From Deltaproteobacteria bacterium (lineage in GTDB: Bacteria; Desulfobacterota; Desulfobacteria; Desulfobacterales; JAFDCJ01), in assembly GCA_024277475.1 (NCBI GenBank), contig JAJRVC010000655.1, forward strand, positions 1 through 13,747: a stretch of DNA of 13,747 nt. The letters run 5' to 3'. The notes under the pieces were generated by a model. That model saw nothing but the letters and a program-made list of their open reading frames with translations, was not told the origin of the DNA and ran no database searches. Below, in pieces: positions 5,963 to 12,769 of this stretch. Within the stretch, counting starts at the first letter, position 1, and the number at the start of each line of letters is the position of its first letter. Position numbers and translations under genes: made by a program.

Positions 5963-6964
5963 TTGGATCGTATCGCTAATTTTGAGCACCAGCATTTTGC
6001 CCATTGTGAAAGCGGGGTCATGTCGACCTTGCTGAAATACAAAGGACTGGAATTATCGGAACCCATGGTTTTCGGCCTGGCCGGCGCCATTTGCTTTGCC
6101 TATTTGCCGTTTCTCAAAATGGGCAACATGCCCCTGGTTTCCTACCGGATGTTTCCCGGACATATCATTAAAAATATTCCGCGGCGGCTGGGCGTCGAAT
6201 ACTTCCGCAAAACCTATAAGGACCAGGATCAGGCCATGGAGGAGCTGAATGAATTTATAGCCAATCACCGGCTGGTCGGCCTGCAAACCTCAGCCTATTT
6301 TACCACCTATTTTCCGCCGGAAATGAGATTCCAGTTTAATGCTCACAACATTATCATTATTGGCAAAGAGGGGGATGAGTATCTGGTGAGCGACCCGGTT
6401 TTTGATCACATCGAAAGAATAAGGACGGCCGACTTAAAAAAAGCCCGCTTCGCCAAAGGGTTAAGCGCACCCAAGGGCCTGGTTCACTATCCGGTCAAGG
6501 GGCCGGCAAGCATTGATCTGGAAAAGCTCATTAAACAATCGATTAAAAAGACAGTTCACATGATGCTCTACGCACCGCTACCATGGATCGGCACAAAAGG
6601 GGTCAACCATTTATCCCGCCATATTTTGAAGCTGTCGCGTAAACAAAATCCCAAATATACCCGGCATTGTCTGGGAAACGTTGTACGCATGCAGGAAGAA
6701 ATCGGAACCGGTGGTGGTGGATTCCGGTTTATGTATGCCGCCTTTTTGCAAGAGGCACATAACACTCTGGGCCTGGCGGTTTTAAAAGAGGCTTCAGAAA
6801 AGATGACCGAAGCAGGTGACCAGTGGCGTATGTTTGCCCTGGAATGTGCCAAGATAATAAAAAACAAGGAAACCAAAGTCGATCTCCCTGAAATCGCGCA
6901 ATTTTTGAGGCGCTGCGGCAACAGCGAAAAACGGATATACAGGATGTTGAAAATTGTAAAGTAA
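5963..6964 (+). CDS. BtrH-like protein (BtrH N-terminal domain, possible ACP-dependent acyltransferase)
   Basis: The 333-residue product starts at a TTG (5963) with a near-ideal SD, AAGGAGA at 5947-5953, 9 bases away; this site overlaps the end of the previous gene. The first ~150 residues match the BtrH N-terminal pattern: HFAHCESGVMSTLL with Cys15 as the likely nucleophile, then LSEPMVFGLAGAICFAY (31-47). FNAHNIIIIGKEGDEYLVSDP gives His128 and Asp144, forming a Cys-His-Asp triad as in C39/papain-like folds. The rest is mainly helical and resembles the C-terminal domain of these proteins (FRFMYAAFLQEAHNTLGLAVL at ~249-269). BtrH in butirosin biosynthesis transfers an acyl group from an ACP to an aminoglycoside amine. 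With an ACP gene nearby, a similar acyl transfer is plausible here, but the acceptor is unknown. A non-transferase role, such as cysteine protease, cannot be excluded. Confidence 0.82.
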   Translation: MDRIANFEHQHFAHCESGVMSTLLKYKGLELSEPMVFGLAGAICFAYLPFLKMGNMPLVSYRMFPGHIIKNIPRRLGVEYFRKTYKDQDQAMEELNEFIANHRLVGLQTSAYFTTYFPPEMRFQFNAHNIIIIGKEGDEYLVSDPVFDHIERIRTADLKKARFAKGLSAPKGLVHYPVKGPASIDLEKLIKQSIKKTVHMMLYAPLPWIGTKGVNHLSRHILKLSRKQNPKYTRHCLGNVVRMQEEIGTGGGGFRFMYAAFLQEAHNTLGLAVLKEASEKMTEAGDQWRMFALECAKIIKNKETKVDLPEIAQFLRRCGNSEKRIYRMLKIVK

Positions 6965-7030
6965 GAATTTTTCGGGGTCAGATGCAGGACCTGCAAAATG
7001 AGGCACTACGATTATTAGAACCATCGTTCT

Positions 7031-7046
7031 TACCTGGTTACAGGTA
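7031..7046. other. Perfect short inverted repeat between convergent genes
   Basis: TACCTG-GTTA-CAGGTA lies directly next to the stop codon of the leftward ketosynthase-like gene, 67 bases after the BtrH-like stop. It could form a 6-base-pair, 4-base-loop hairpin in either transcript. No T-run follows on either strand, so it is not a standard intrinsic terminator; it may stabilise the 3' ends. Confidence 0.35.
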
Positions 7047-7922
7047 TCAATACTTTTCAACAACAAGTATCACAAACTGTCCGCGAAAATCTTCATTGAT
7101 GTTCACCAGACAAGCGTTGTCGTAGCGTGCCAGAAATCCGCTGATCCCAAAAGCGGTGGCGGAATCAAAATAACCATAGTCATTGATATAGTTAAACTCG
7201 CCCTCATGGGGCACGGCCTGGCTGAGGAATTCTTTTTGACCGGGGTCGATTAACATACCATAGGACACTATTACCGGCCGCTTAAAAAGCTGATATTTTA
7301 GCCATTCCGCGGTTTGGTCTAGACTGCCAAACGATTCGATTGCCGCTATCTCACCCAGGGCACCACGATTATCTGCCTTAATCAAAAGCCAGCAGCTGCC
7401 CTCGATCATTTCATAATCACGGTATGGCCGGTTAAACTTGGTTTCAAACTGCGACTTTGAAAAAGAGCCCTCGTCTACTCCACCCAACAGGGCTTCCTTG
7501 ACGACGCCTGCAGCCAGATCACTGCGAAGCAATTCAAGCCCTCGTTCAAAAGAAAGCTGTTTGCTGGAAAAAGTGAGATTCCGCCCCAAAATGTCAAAAC
7601 TCTGAGCGACATAAAAAGATGCCGTATTGCTCATGGTATTGATAAAATTATACGGCATGGGGAATTCATGTTTGTGATAAAGCTGATCCAGAACCGTTTC
7701 AGTGTCACCCAAATTGCCGTTTTCGGTGGTCAGATAAACGGCGGTATCTGTCTTGACAGCCTGTCCATGGACACACTGACAGGCGCCCACCAGGGACAAT
7801 AGCACAAATTTATTGGCCCGCCGAAATTTGAGTTTGGTATAACGGCTGATTTCCTGCTTATATATTTTAATATCGTCAATCGGTGGACTGACGAATGCGC
7901 TGTAACTGTGTATATACATCAT
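7047..7922 (-). CDS. Degenerate beta-ketoacyl synthase-like protein (chain-length-factor type)
   Basis: The 291-residue protein has the outline of a shortened thiolase-fold ketosynthase without its catalytic residues. Around the nucleophile, PYNFINTMSNTASFYVAQSFD (90-110) aligns with YTFTTACTSSANATVSAADM of the neighbouring ketosynthase; the active Cys is Met97. GVVKEALLGGVDEGSF (139-153) matches the subunit-core GGAE-type segment, and EGSCWLLIK (174-182) the EGxGxLVL segment. Near the end, YGYFDSATAFGISGFL (249-264) takes the place of GHTxGAxGxxEL, with Asp253 where the second His should be, and the HGTGT-type histidine segment is missing. Catalysis as a condensing enzyme is therefore unlikely. 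Such proteins in type II PKS, aryl-polyene and similar clusters pair with an active ketosynthase and set chain length. It follows that gene by 52 bases. Start ATG at 7922 (an ATG pair), weak SD. Confidence 0.75.
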   Translation of the reverse strand: MMYIHSYSAFVSPPIDDIKIYKQEISRYTKLKFRRANKFVLLSLVGACQCVHGQAVKTDTAVYLTTENGNLGDTETVLDQLYHKHEFPMPYNFINTMSNTASFYVAQSFDILGRNLTFSSKQLSFERGLELLRSDLAAGVVKEALLGGVDEGSFSKSQFETKFNRPYRDYEMIEGSCWLLIKADNRGALGEIAAIESFGSLDQTAEWLKYQLFKRPVIVSYGMLIDPGQKEFLSQAVPHEGEFNYINDYGYFDSATAFGISGFLARYDNACLVNINEDFRGQFVILVVEKY

Positions 7923-7974
7923 TATTTAATCTTACGCTTTTGTATGATAATTTTCGCGGTATTTAACAGGCTGC

Positions 7975-9138
7975 TTATTCAGGTTTGTTAGACACCACCA
8001 ACGACACACAATTGCCGCCAAATCCGAAATAATTCAACAAAAAGGTTCCGGCCTGAATTGAAATCGGCTCGGTAATCGGCTCGATATTTATTTCGTCATC
8101 GATTTCTTCAAAGCCTAGGGTCGCCGGTATAATGCCGCTTTTAACCGCTTCGGTAAACAGGATCAACTCGATGACCCCGCAAGCCCCGACAGTGTGTCCG
8201 ATGAACGGTTTCAATCCGGTTACAGGTGGAATTTGGTTTATAAATACCTGGTTCAGTCCGTTGCCTTCAGTTAAGTCATTGTGATAGCTTCCAGTGGCAT
8301 GGGCCTTGACGGCGTCAATCTGTTGGGGCTTGACCCCCGCACGATTAAGGGCCTCGTGCATCACGGCTGCGATTTGATCCCCTGCGAGATTGTGGGTTGT
8401 GACACTATAGGTATCACAAATATTGGCACCCCCCAGATAATAAAAATCATTTGGGGTTCTGCTCTTTTTGTCTAAAATGAGAGCGCCGCAACCTTCTCCA
8501 ATGATAATGCCTTCCCGGGTTTTATCGAATGGCCTGCAGGGCGAAGGCGAAATCAGTTTCAAGGCTTCGAAACCGTAAAATCCAAGATTGCTGAAAAGAT
8601 CATATCCGACCACCAGGGCTCTTTTTATAAAACCCTGGGCAATCATGTCGGCGGCGGAAACAGTGGCATTGGCACTGGAGGTACAGGCGGTTGTAAAGGT
8701 GTAACAGGCAGCCTTGATGTTGAAGCGATTGGCGATTTCGTTGGCAATGTTACCGTAACCCGAGGAGATCTGCGAGAGGACATTGCGGGCAATTTTATAG
8801 GTGTCTTCGTAAATGGGGATATCGTTGGACGTCGACCCAAAAAATACCGGCAACTCCTCGATTTCGTCTGACTTTAAGCCGGCATCGTCAATCGCCGCCT
8901 CGATGGTCCGGAAAAGCACGTCGTAGTAATATTTCTCGCTGCACCGGGTAGGGTCGGAATCTTTTGGTGGAAGACGGTAATACTGCCGACTGTAATTGGT
9001 GTCGGTCAGAGATAGGGGGATATCCGTAACCTGAACCTGTTTGGCCTGCATCGAGGTGATAACACTCTCGATGTCATCGCCCAGGGCACAGTGGACAGCT
9101 TGGCCGCTTATATAGATCCTGTCACTCACCAAGCTCAT
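7975..9138 (-). CDS. FabF-like beta-ketoacyl-ACP synthase
   Basis: I use the ATG at 9138 (387 residues); a GTG at 9141 adds one residue. The ATG overlaps the ACP stop as TGATG, implying translational coupling. Active-site motifs of KAS I/II are complete: TTACTSSANA with Cys152, KAHATGSYHNDLTEG with His280 (the HGTGT-type histidine), and GLKPFIGHTVGACGVIEL with His315. SPCRPFDKTREGIIIGEGCGALIL (~199-222) is the family's signature middle block, and LLNYFGFGGNCVSLVV the final Gly-rich loop. It performs decarboxylative Claisen condensation of malonyl-ACP with an acyl primer in the cytoplasm. The length is slightly below FabF (~410). The dedicated ACP upstream and degenerate KS downstream suggest a heterodimeric KS/CLF pair acting in a specialised pathway rather than housekeeping fatty acid synthesis. 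No matching MAT, KR or PPTase is visible. Confidence 0.93.
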   Translation of the reverse strand: MSLVSDRIYISGQAVHCALGDDIESVITSMQAKQVQVTDIPLSLTDTNYSRQYYRLPPKDSDPTRCSEKYYYDVLFRTIEAAIDDAGLKSDEIEELPVFFGSTSNDIPIYEDTYKIARNVLSQISSGYGNIANEIANRFNIKAACYTFTTACTSSANATVSAADMIAQGFIKRALVVGYDLFSNLGFYGFEALKLISPSPCRPFDKTREGIIIGEGCGALILDKKSRTPNDFYYLGGANICDTYSVTTHNLAGDQIAAVMHEALNRAGVKPQQIDAVKAHATGSYHNDLTEGNGLNQVFINQIPPVTGLKPFIGHTVGACGVIELILFTEAVKSGIIPATLGFEEIDDEINIEPITEPISIQAGTFLLNYFGFGGNCVSLVVSNKPE

Positions 9139-9404
9139 CACCCGGGCTGAAGAAAATCGGCAAAGGTATTAATGGACTGCATCACACGTCGCATTTCCTT
9201 ACTGTCGCGAATGGCGATGCCATAGGCGTTTTGGATGGCAATTGAAATCTGCAAAGCATCGATGGAATCCAATTCCAGCGCTGATTTGCGTTCAAAAAGC
9301 GGCAGGTTATCATCGATATCGTTAACACCGATATCCAGTTCACAGTTTTCAATGATCAGAGTTTTTATTTTGTTTTTCAGGTCGTTATCCAAAGATCCCT
9401 TCAT
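9138..9404 (-). CDS. Acyl carrier protein
   Basis: The 88-residue acidic protein has the ACP pattern: helix I ~ LKNKIKTLIIENCEL, loop with DIDDNLPLFE, then ALELDSIDALQISIAI where Ser47 in DSID is the phosphopantetheine attachment site. Helix III/IV follows (DSKEMRRVMQSINTFADFL). Variation from the DSLD consensus is minor. ATG at 9404; the upstream AGGATTAGGC offers a modest SD. The stop overlaps the ketosynthase start by one base (TGATG), so the pair should be made in fixed ratio. This is probably a dedicated carrier that holds the growing acyl chain in the cytoplasm and hands it to the BtrH-like protein, by analogy with BtrI/BtrH. A terminator lies just upstream, so the gene needs its own promoter in 9405-9450 or read-through. 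Confidence 0.9.
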   Translation of the reverse strand: MKGSLDNDLKNKIKTLIIENCELDIGVNDIDDNLPLFERKSALELDSIDALQISIAIQNAYGIAIRDSKEMRRVMQSINTFADFLQPG

Positions 9405-9450
9405 AATAAAACGCCTAATCCTTTACAGACTCTATATTGATCTTCTCATC

Positions 9451-9498
9451 AAAAAATAATTCCGCCTCGGAATGAATCTTGGGCCCACTGAGGCGGAA
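9451..9498 (-). terminator. Intrinsic terminator of the ABC transporter operon
   Basis: TTCCGCCTC (9460-9468) pairs perfectly with GAGGCGGAA (9490-9498), extendable by a G-U and a G-C pair, with a ~17-base loop. On the minus strand the stem is followed by TTATTTTTTG. It lies 27 bases after the permease stop and 47 bases before the ACP start. Confidence 0.8.
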
Positions 9499-9524
9499 CT
9501 GAAATGATGTCCGAAAAATGCGGG

Positions 9525-10742
9525 TTAAAGTGACAATTTTCTTTTTATAATGGCAGCGGTGGTGCTGAGCATCACAAGGCCTAATAGAAATAATAGTAAA
9601 GATTCCTTCATTACGTCAAGAATATTTCCGTTTCTTAAAAATATATCCAGAAAACCGTCTAGGCCCCACGACATGGGAGACAGCACCGATAAAGTCTGCA
9701 TAAAGTCCGGCATGACAAATTTAGGAATCATGATGCCGCCCAACGCACCGAGGATGATATTGAAGACTCCGCCGATGGTGGTGGCATGCTCAGTGGTTTT
9801 AGCAACCGATGCAACCAGCAGAGCAAAGGAAATTGAACAGAAACTGACTGCGGTCGTAATGAAAAACAATCCACCATAGGAATCCCCCAGGGTTAATGCA
9901 TCCCCGCCCAGCAACGGAACCACATAAACCCCCACCAGGAGCATCAAAACGACCTGAATTAAATTAACGATAAAAAAAGGCAATAGCTTACCTGCCAGCA
10001 GAAGTCCGGTGGAAATATTCATGCTCTGAAGACGCAACAGGGTACCGTAATTTTTTTCCGCAATAAAGGTGTTTGAAATGGGAATGACCACGAAAAACAT
10101 CGAAAAGACCAGCCAGGCCGGCACACTCTGCTGAACGGCAGTTGGTACTTTAAATTTCAGTCTGCTTTTGGACACATAGCGGGTTTCTATTAAATCGTCG
10201 GCCGGTTGCATCATTTTATCGATGTCGATACCGGCAAAATCCAGCATCTCTGCCTGCCCCTTGATTAGAAAAGCGACCCTGGTTCTAGCCAGACCGGCCG
10301 CAAGCGTATTTTTTAAAATCATGTACGTCTGCCGGTTAACCGACGGTTTCACCAACAGTATCATCCGGCGCCCGGCTTTATTGGATGCGTTGCGGCCGGC
10401 AGCCAGAGAAAAGCCTTTTTCAATCACTAAAGCGAAGTTAAAGTCGTCCTGAAACATTTTGTCCCGGATAAGATCAAAACCGGTAGCGTCAGCCATCTGA
10501 TGAAAGGAAAAGGTCCCCAGGTTTTCCAGCGTTTCGATAAAGGCCCCGGACTGGCTGCTCATATCCTGGTTGACCACCAGTATTTTGATCTGGTTAACCA
10601 CATGGGTTTCGAATAAATCACGCATGGCCAGCGACATGATCAATATAAAGGCAACCGGCATGATAAACAGAACCGCCAGCGAGTGCACATCGCGTCCCAT
10701 CACCAGAAACTCTTTTTTTAAAATATACAATAATTTAATCAC
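9525..10742 (-). CDS. ABC-2 type transporter permease
   Basis: The 405-residue membrane protein starts at GTG (10742), overlapping the ATPase stop by four bases (GTGA). The layout is that of YhhJ/DrrB-like ABC-2 exporters: one N-terminal membrane segment (~21-40, LAVLFIMPVAFILIMSLAMR), a large ~165-residue extracytoplasmic domain, then five more helices. These lie at about 208-228, 250-275, 291-312, 323-343 and 380-399. The coupling region after helix 2, IAEKNYGTLLRLQSMNISTGLLLAGK, is characteristic of the family (EKExGTLERL-like). The protein would form a homodimer with the adjacent ATPase. ABC-2 exporters move lipids, polyketides, polysaccharides or drugs outwards. The neighbouring ACP/KS genes suggest the cargo is the acyl product, which is inference only. 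No accessory periplasmic or HlyD-type subunit is visible in the window. Confidence 0.92.
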   Translation of the reverse strand: MIKLLYILKKEFLVMGRDVHSLAVLFIMPVAFILIMSLAMRDLFETHVVNQIKILVVNQDMSSQSGAFIETLENLGTFSFHQMADATGFDLIRDKMFQDDFNFALVIEKGFSLAAGRNASNKAGRRMILLVKPSVNRQTYMILKNTLAAGLARTRVAFLIKGQAEMLDFAGIDIDKMMQPADDLIETRYVSKSRLKFKVPTAVQQSVPAWLVFSMFFVVIPISNTFIAEKNYGTLLRLQSMNISTGLLLAGKLLPFFIVNLIQVVLMLLVGVYVVPLLGGDALTLGDSYGGLFFITTAVSFCSISFALLVASVAKTTEHATTIGGVFNIILGALGGIMIPKFVMPDFMQTLSVLSPMSWGLDGFLDIFLRNGNILDVMKESLLLFLLGLVMLSTTAAIIKRKLSL

Positions 10743-11659
10743 TCATCCCTCAGGCTTTTGCGGGTTAATTTTAAAAAAAGAGTTTCAAGATTTTTATCAC
10801 GGCTGTCAAGATCAATCACCTCGACGCCGTGGCTTTTCAATACCGAAAGAATTTCAATCAAATTGTCATGAAAGTTTCCATCTTTTGTTAACAGGATACA
10901 ATCGTCCTGCACCCTGGCGGCCTTTATACGCTTGAATCGATCAAGGAGCGTGACATTCGACTCGCATACCCGGATGGATACGTTAAAATCCTGTTTGAGA
11001 ATTTCCTCTTTGGGTCGATTCAGGATGAGATGGCCTTCGTCAATGATGGCAATCATGTCCGATACCTGTTCAATCTCTTCCATGTAATGGGAGGTATAAA
11101 TAATGGTGGTTCCTTCTTTGCGGTTGATATTTTTTATCATCTCAAGAATATAATTTCTTGATTGGGTGTCAACCCCGACAGTGGGCTCATCCAGGTATAA
11201 CAGCCGCGGAGTGTTTAACAGACCGATGGCCAGGTTTAATCGTCGCTTCATGCCGCCTGAAAATTTATGAACCCGCTTGGTTAAAAAAGACTGCAGGCTG
11301 GCAACCTCGGTACAATAGTCAATACGTGACTTTAATTTCCGTCCCTTTAGACCCTGCAGACCCCCGAAGTATTCAAGATTTTCATAAGCGCTGAGCATGG
11401 GATAAATTGCCAGATTCTGGGGCACAATGCTGCAAACGGTCTGTATTTCGGGGAGATGGTTATCAAGATCCAGTCCGTCTATGGAGATCTCTCCTTTGTC
11501 CCGGCGAATGATTCCGATCAAAATCGAAACCAGGGTGGTTTTACCGGCACCGTTGGGTCCCAGCAGTCCGGTGATCACCCCTTTTTGAATCGAAAAGTTG
11601 ATGTCGTCTAAAACTACCTGTTGGCCGTAGGATTTATAAAGATGGTTGATTTCAATCAT
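10739..11659 (-). CDS. ABC-2 exporter ATP-binding protein
   Basis: The 306-residue protein has the full nucleotide-binding domain: Walker A GPNGAGKT (34-41), Q-loop Gln81 in VPQNLAIYP, signature FSGGMKRRLN (133-142), Walker B LLYLDEPT (153-160) with Glu158, D-loop VGVD, and H-switch His191 (YTSHYMEE). After about residue 215 a ~90-residue C-terminal extension follows, typical of DrrA/CcmA-like exporters. It powers export with the permease, whose start overlaps its stop. Start ATG at 11659; upstream SD is poor. The gene is the first of its transcription unit, with a 340-base upstream spacer that carries direct and inverted repeats, and is divided from the two-component genes by that spacer. 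Confidence 0.95.
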   Translation of the reverse strand: MIEINHLYKSYGQQVVLDDINFSIQKGVITGLLGPNGAGKTTLVSILIGIIRRDKGEISIDGLDLDNHLPEIQTVCSIVPQNLAIYPMLSAYENLEYFGGLQGLKGRKLKSRIDYCTEVASLQSFLTKRVHKFSGGMKRRLNLAIGLLNTPRLLYLDEPTVGVDTQSRNYILEMIKNINRKEGTTIIYTSHYMEEIEQVSDMIAIIDEGHLILNRPKEEILKQDFNVSIRVCESNVTLLDRFKRIKAARVQDDCILLTKDGNFHDNLIEILSVLKSHGVEVIDLDSRDKNLETLFLKLTRKSLRDE

Positions 11660-11716
11660 GAACGGCTCAAACCGGGAAAGAAACGAAAACCATTGGGATT
11701 TTCAATAATAGGTTGA

Positions 11717-11805
11717 GGGGGGTATCTGTGTAGTAGACTGCAATTACAGACCTTGCTGAATCGTTTACGGGTTGAATCGTTTAGGCCCATGAAGTGTATA
11801 CCCCC
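11717..11805. repeat. Inverted repeat arms flanking the direct repeats
   Basis: GGGGGTAT at 11718-11725 is the reverse complement of ATACCCCC at 11798-11805. The similarity extends outward as GTTGAGGGGGGTAT versus GTTAA-GGGGGTAT on the opposite strand. The arms bracket 72 bases that include the direct repeat pair. Confidence 0.5.
11757..11783. promoter_or_regulatory. Direct repeat pair TGAATCGTTTA, candidate regulator binding site
   Basis: TGAATCGTTTA occurs exactly twice, at 11757-11767 and 11773-11783, a 16-base period. It lies ~98-124 bases upstream of the ABC ATPase start. LytTR regulators recognise pairs of ~9-base direct repeats, but usually at ~21-base spacing, so a link to the adjacent LytTR regulator is tentative. 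Confidence 0.3.
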
Positions 11806-12001
11806 TTAACATAATTTATTGAGAATTTATATCAATTAATCAACCAATCAACGATATCTGAATTATGGCAAAGTGATGGGGTAGTGTCAACATAGACGGT
11901 AGCGCACTTCAACAATCTGTTCTGTAACGGAGCGGTGCCAAACAACTCGTTTCCCCTCATTTTTCCTTTCAGCTTTGAGCCTTCAACTCCGAACCCCACG
12001 T

Positions 12002-12769
12002 CTACATTTGTTTAAACAGATGCCCATACGACCGGCTCACCGTAAGGGTTTCCGGCAAATCCTTGAGTGTAATGATGAGCCGGCCGGCAAATGATCGGCT
12101 GACATTGCCAATCCGGCTGACATTGATAATCGTGCCCCGGTGGATACGCCAGAAATGTTCCGGATCCAATTCCGTGGTTAATTGCCGGATGCTTTTTTTT
12201 ATCAGAGATTCGCTCGCAGGCGTTTTAACCACCGTGTATTTATCTTCGGCCTTAAAATAGCAAACCTCCTCAACCGAAATCAGCCTTACATCCTCCCCGT
12301 GCCGCACTTTGATCCATTTCAAATAGCCGGGAAGCTGCTTATCTTTGAGGGCAGCCAACAACCGATCCATGGTCGGATGAAAATCAATGGATTCGCTTGA
12401 AATAGCGGATATTTGTTTTTTCAATCTTTGGATTGTTTTTTCTAATCTCTTATCCGTAACCGGCTTTAATATATAGTCGACGGCCTCGTTTTCGAAGGCT
12501 TCAATGGCATATTGATCATAGGCGGTGATAAATACCACCCGACAGTCCACCCTGATTTTTTGGGCTACCTCTATACCGGATAATCCCGGCATTTTGATAT
12601 CCAGAAAAACGATAGCGGGCCGGCAGGATTCGATCAACTCCAAAGCTTCAAGGCCGTTTTCCGCTTCACCGCATAGGATGAGCTCCGGCCAAAGGACGGC
12701 AAGTTTTGATTTTAAATGAAGTCTGAGTTGCTTCTCATCATCGGCGATAATCGCTTCAGGATTTGTCAT
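12002..12769 (-). CDS. LytTR-family response regulator
   Basis: I start at the ATG at 12769 (255 residues) because GAGGTG precedes it; a TTG at 12781 is less likely. The receiver domain (about 1-115) has acidic pair Asp10/Asp11, phosphorylation site Asp57 in VFLDIKMPG, Thr82 in FITAYDQYA and Lys102 in YILKPV. A LytTR DNA-binding domain occupies about 148-253: WIKVRHGEDVRLISVEEVCYFKAEDKYTVVKT, then LDPEHFWRIHRGTIINVSRIG. This architecture binds direct-repeat promoters as a dimer. The gene overlaps the kinase gene by 14 bases, so the two are translated as a pair. Targets are unknown; the ABC operon immediately downstream is the nearest candidate because it is on the same strand. Confidence 0.93.
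   Translation of the reverse strand: MTNPEAIIADDEKQLRLHLKSKLAVLWPELILCGEAENGLEALELIESCRPAIVFLDIKMPGLSGIEVAQKIRVDCRVVFITAYDQYAIEAFENEAVDYILKPVTDKRLEKTIQRLKKQISAISSESIDFHPTMDRLLAALKDKQLPGYLKWIKVRHGEDVRLISVEEVCYFKAEDKYTVVKTPASESLIKKSIRQLTTELDPEHFWRIHRGTIINVSRIGNVSRSFAGRLIITLKDLPETLTVSRSYGHLFKQM

Larger units (their letters stand above)
11660..12001. other. Spacer between the two-component genes and the ABC operon
   Basis: No gene is visible in these 342 bases. The region nearest the ABC operon holds a pair of 11-base direct repeats and a long-range inverted repeat, listed separately, and should contain the promoter of the leftward ABC operon. A short AT-rich stretch (11806-11860) contains two AATCAAC copies at 11838-11844 and 11846-11852. 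I see no clear intrinsic terminator after the response regulator stop at 12002. Confidence 0.7.

Noticed and set aside
6983..6995. TGCAGGACCTGCA palindrome after the BtrH-like gene, considered as terminator
   Set aside because: A one-base loop cannot form a hairpin and no T-run follows.
6568..6996. Leftward open frame opposite the BtrH-like gene
   Set aside because: Antisense shadow of a well-supported coding region.
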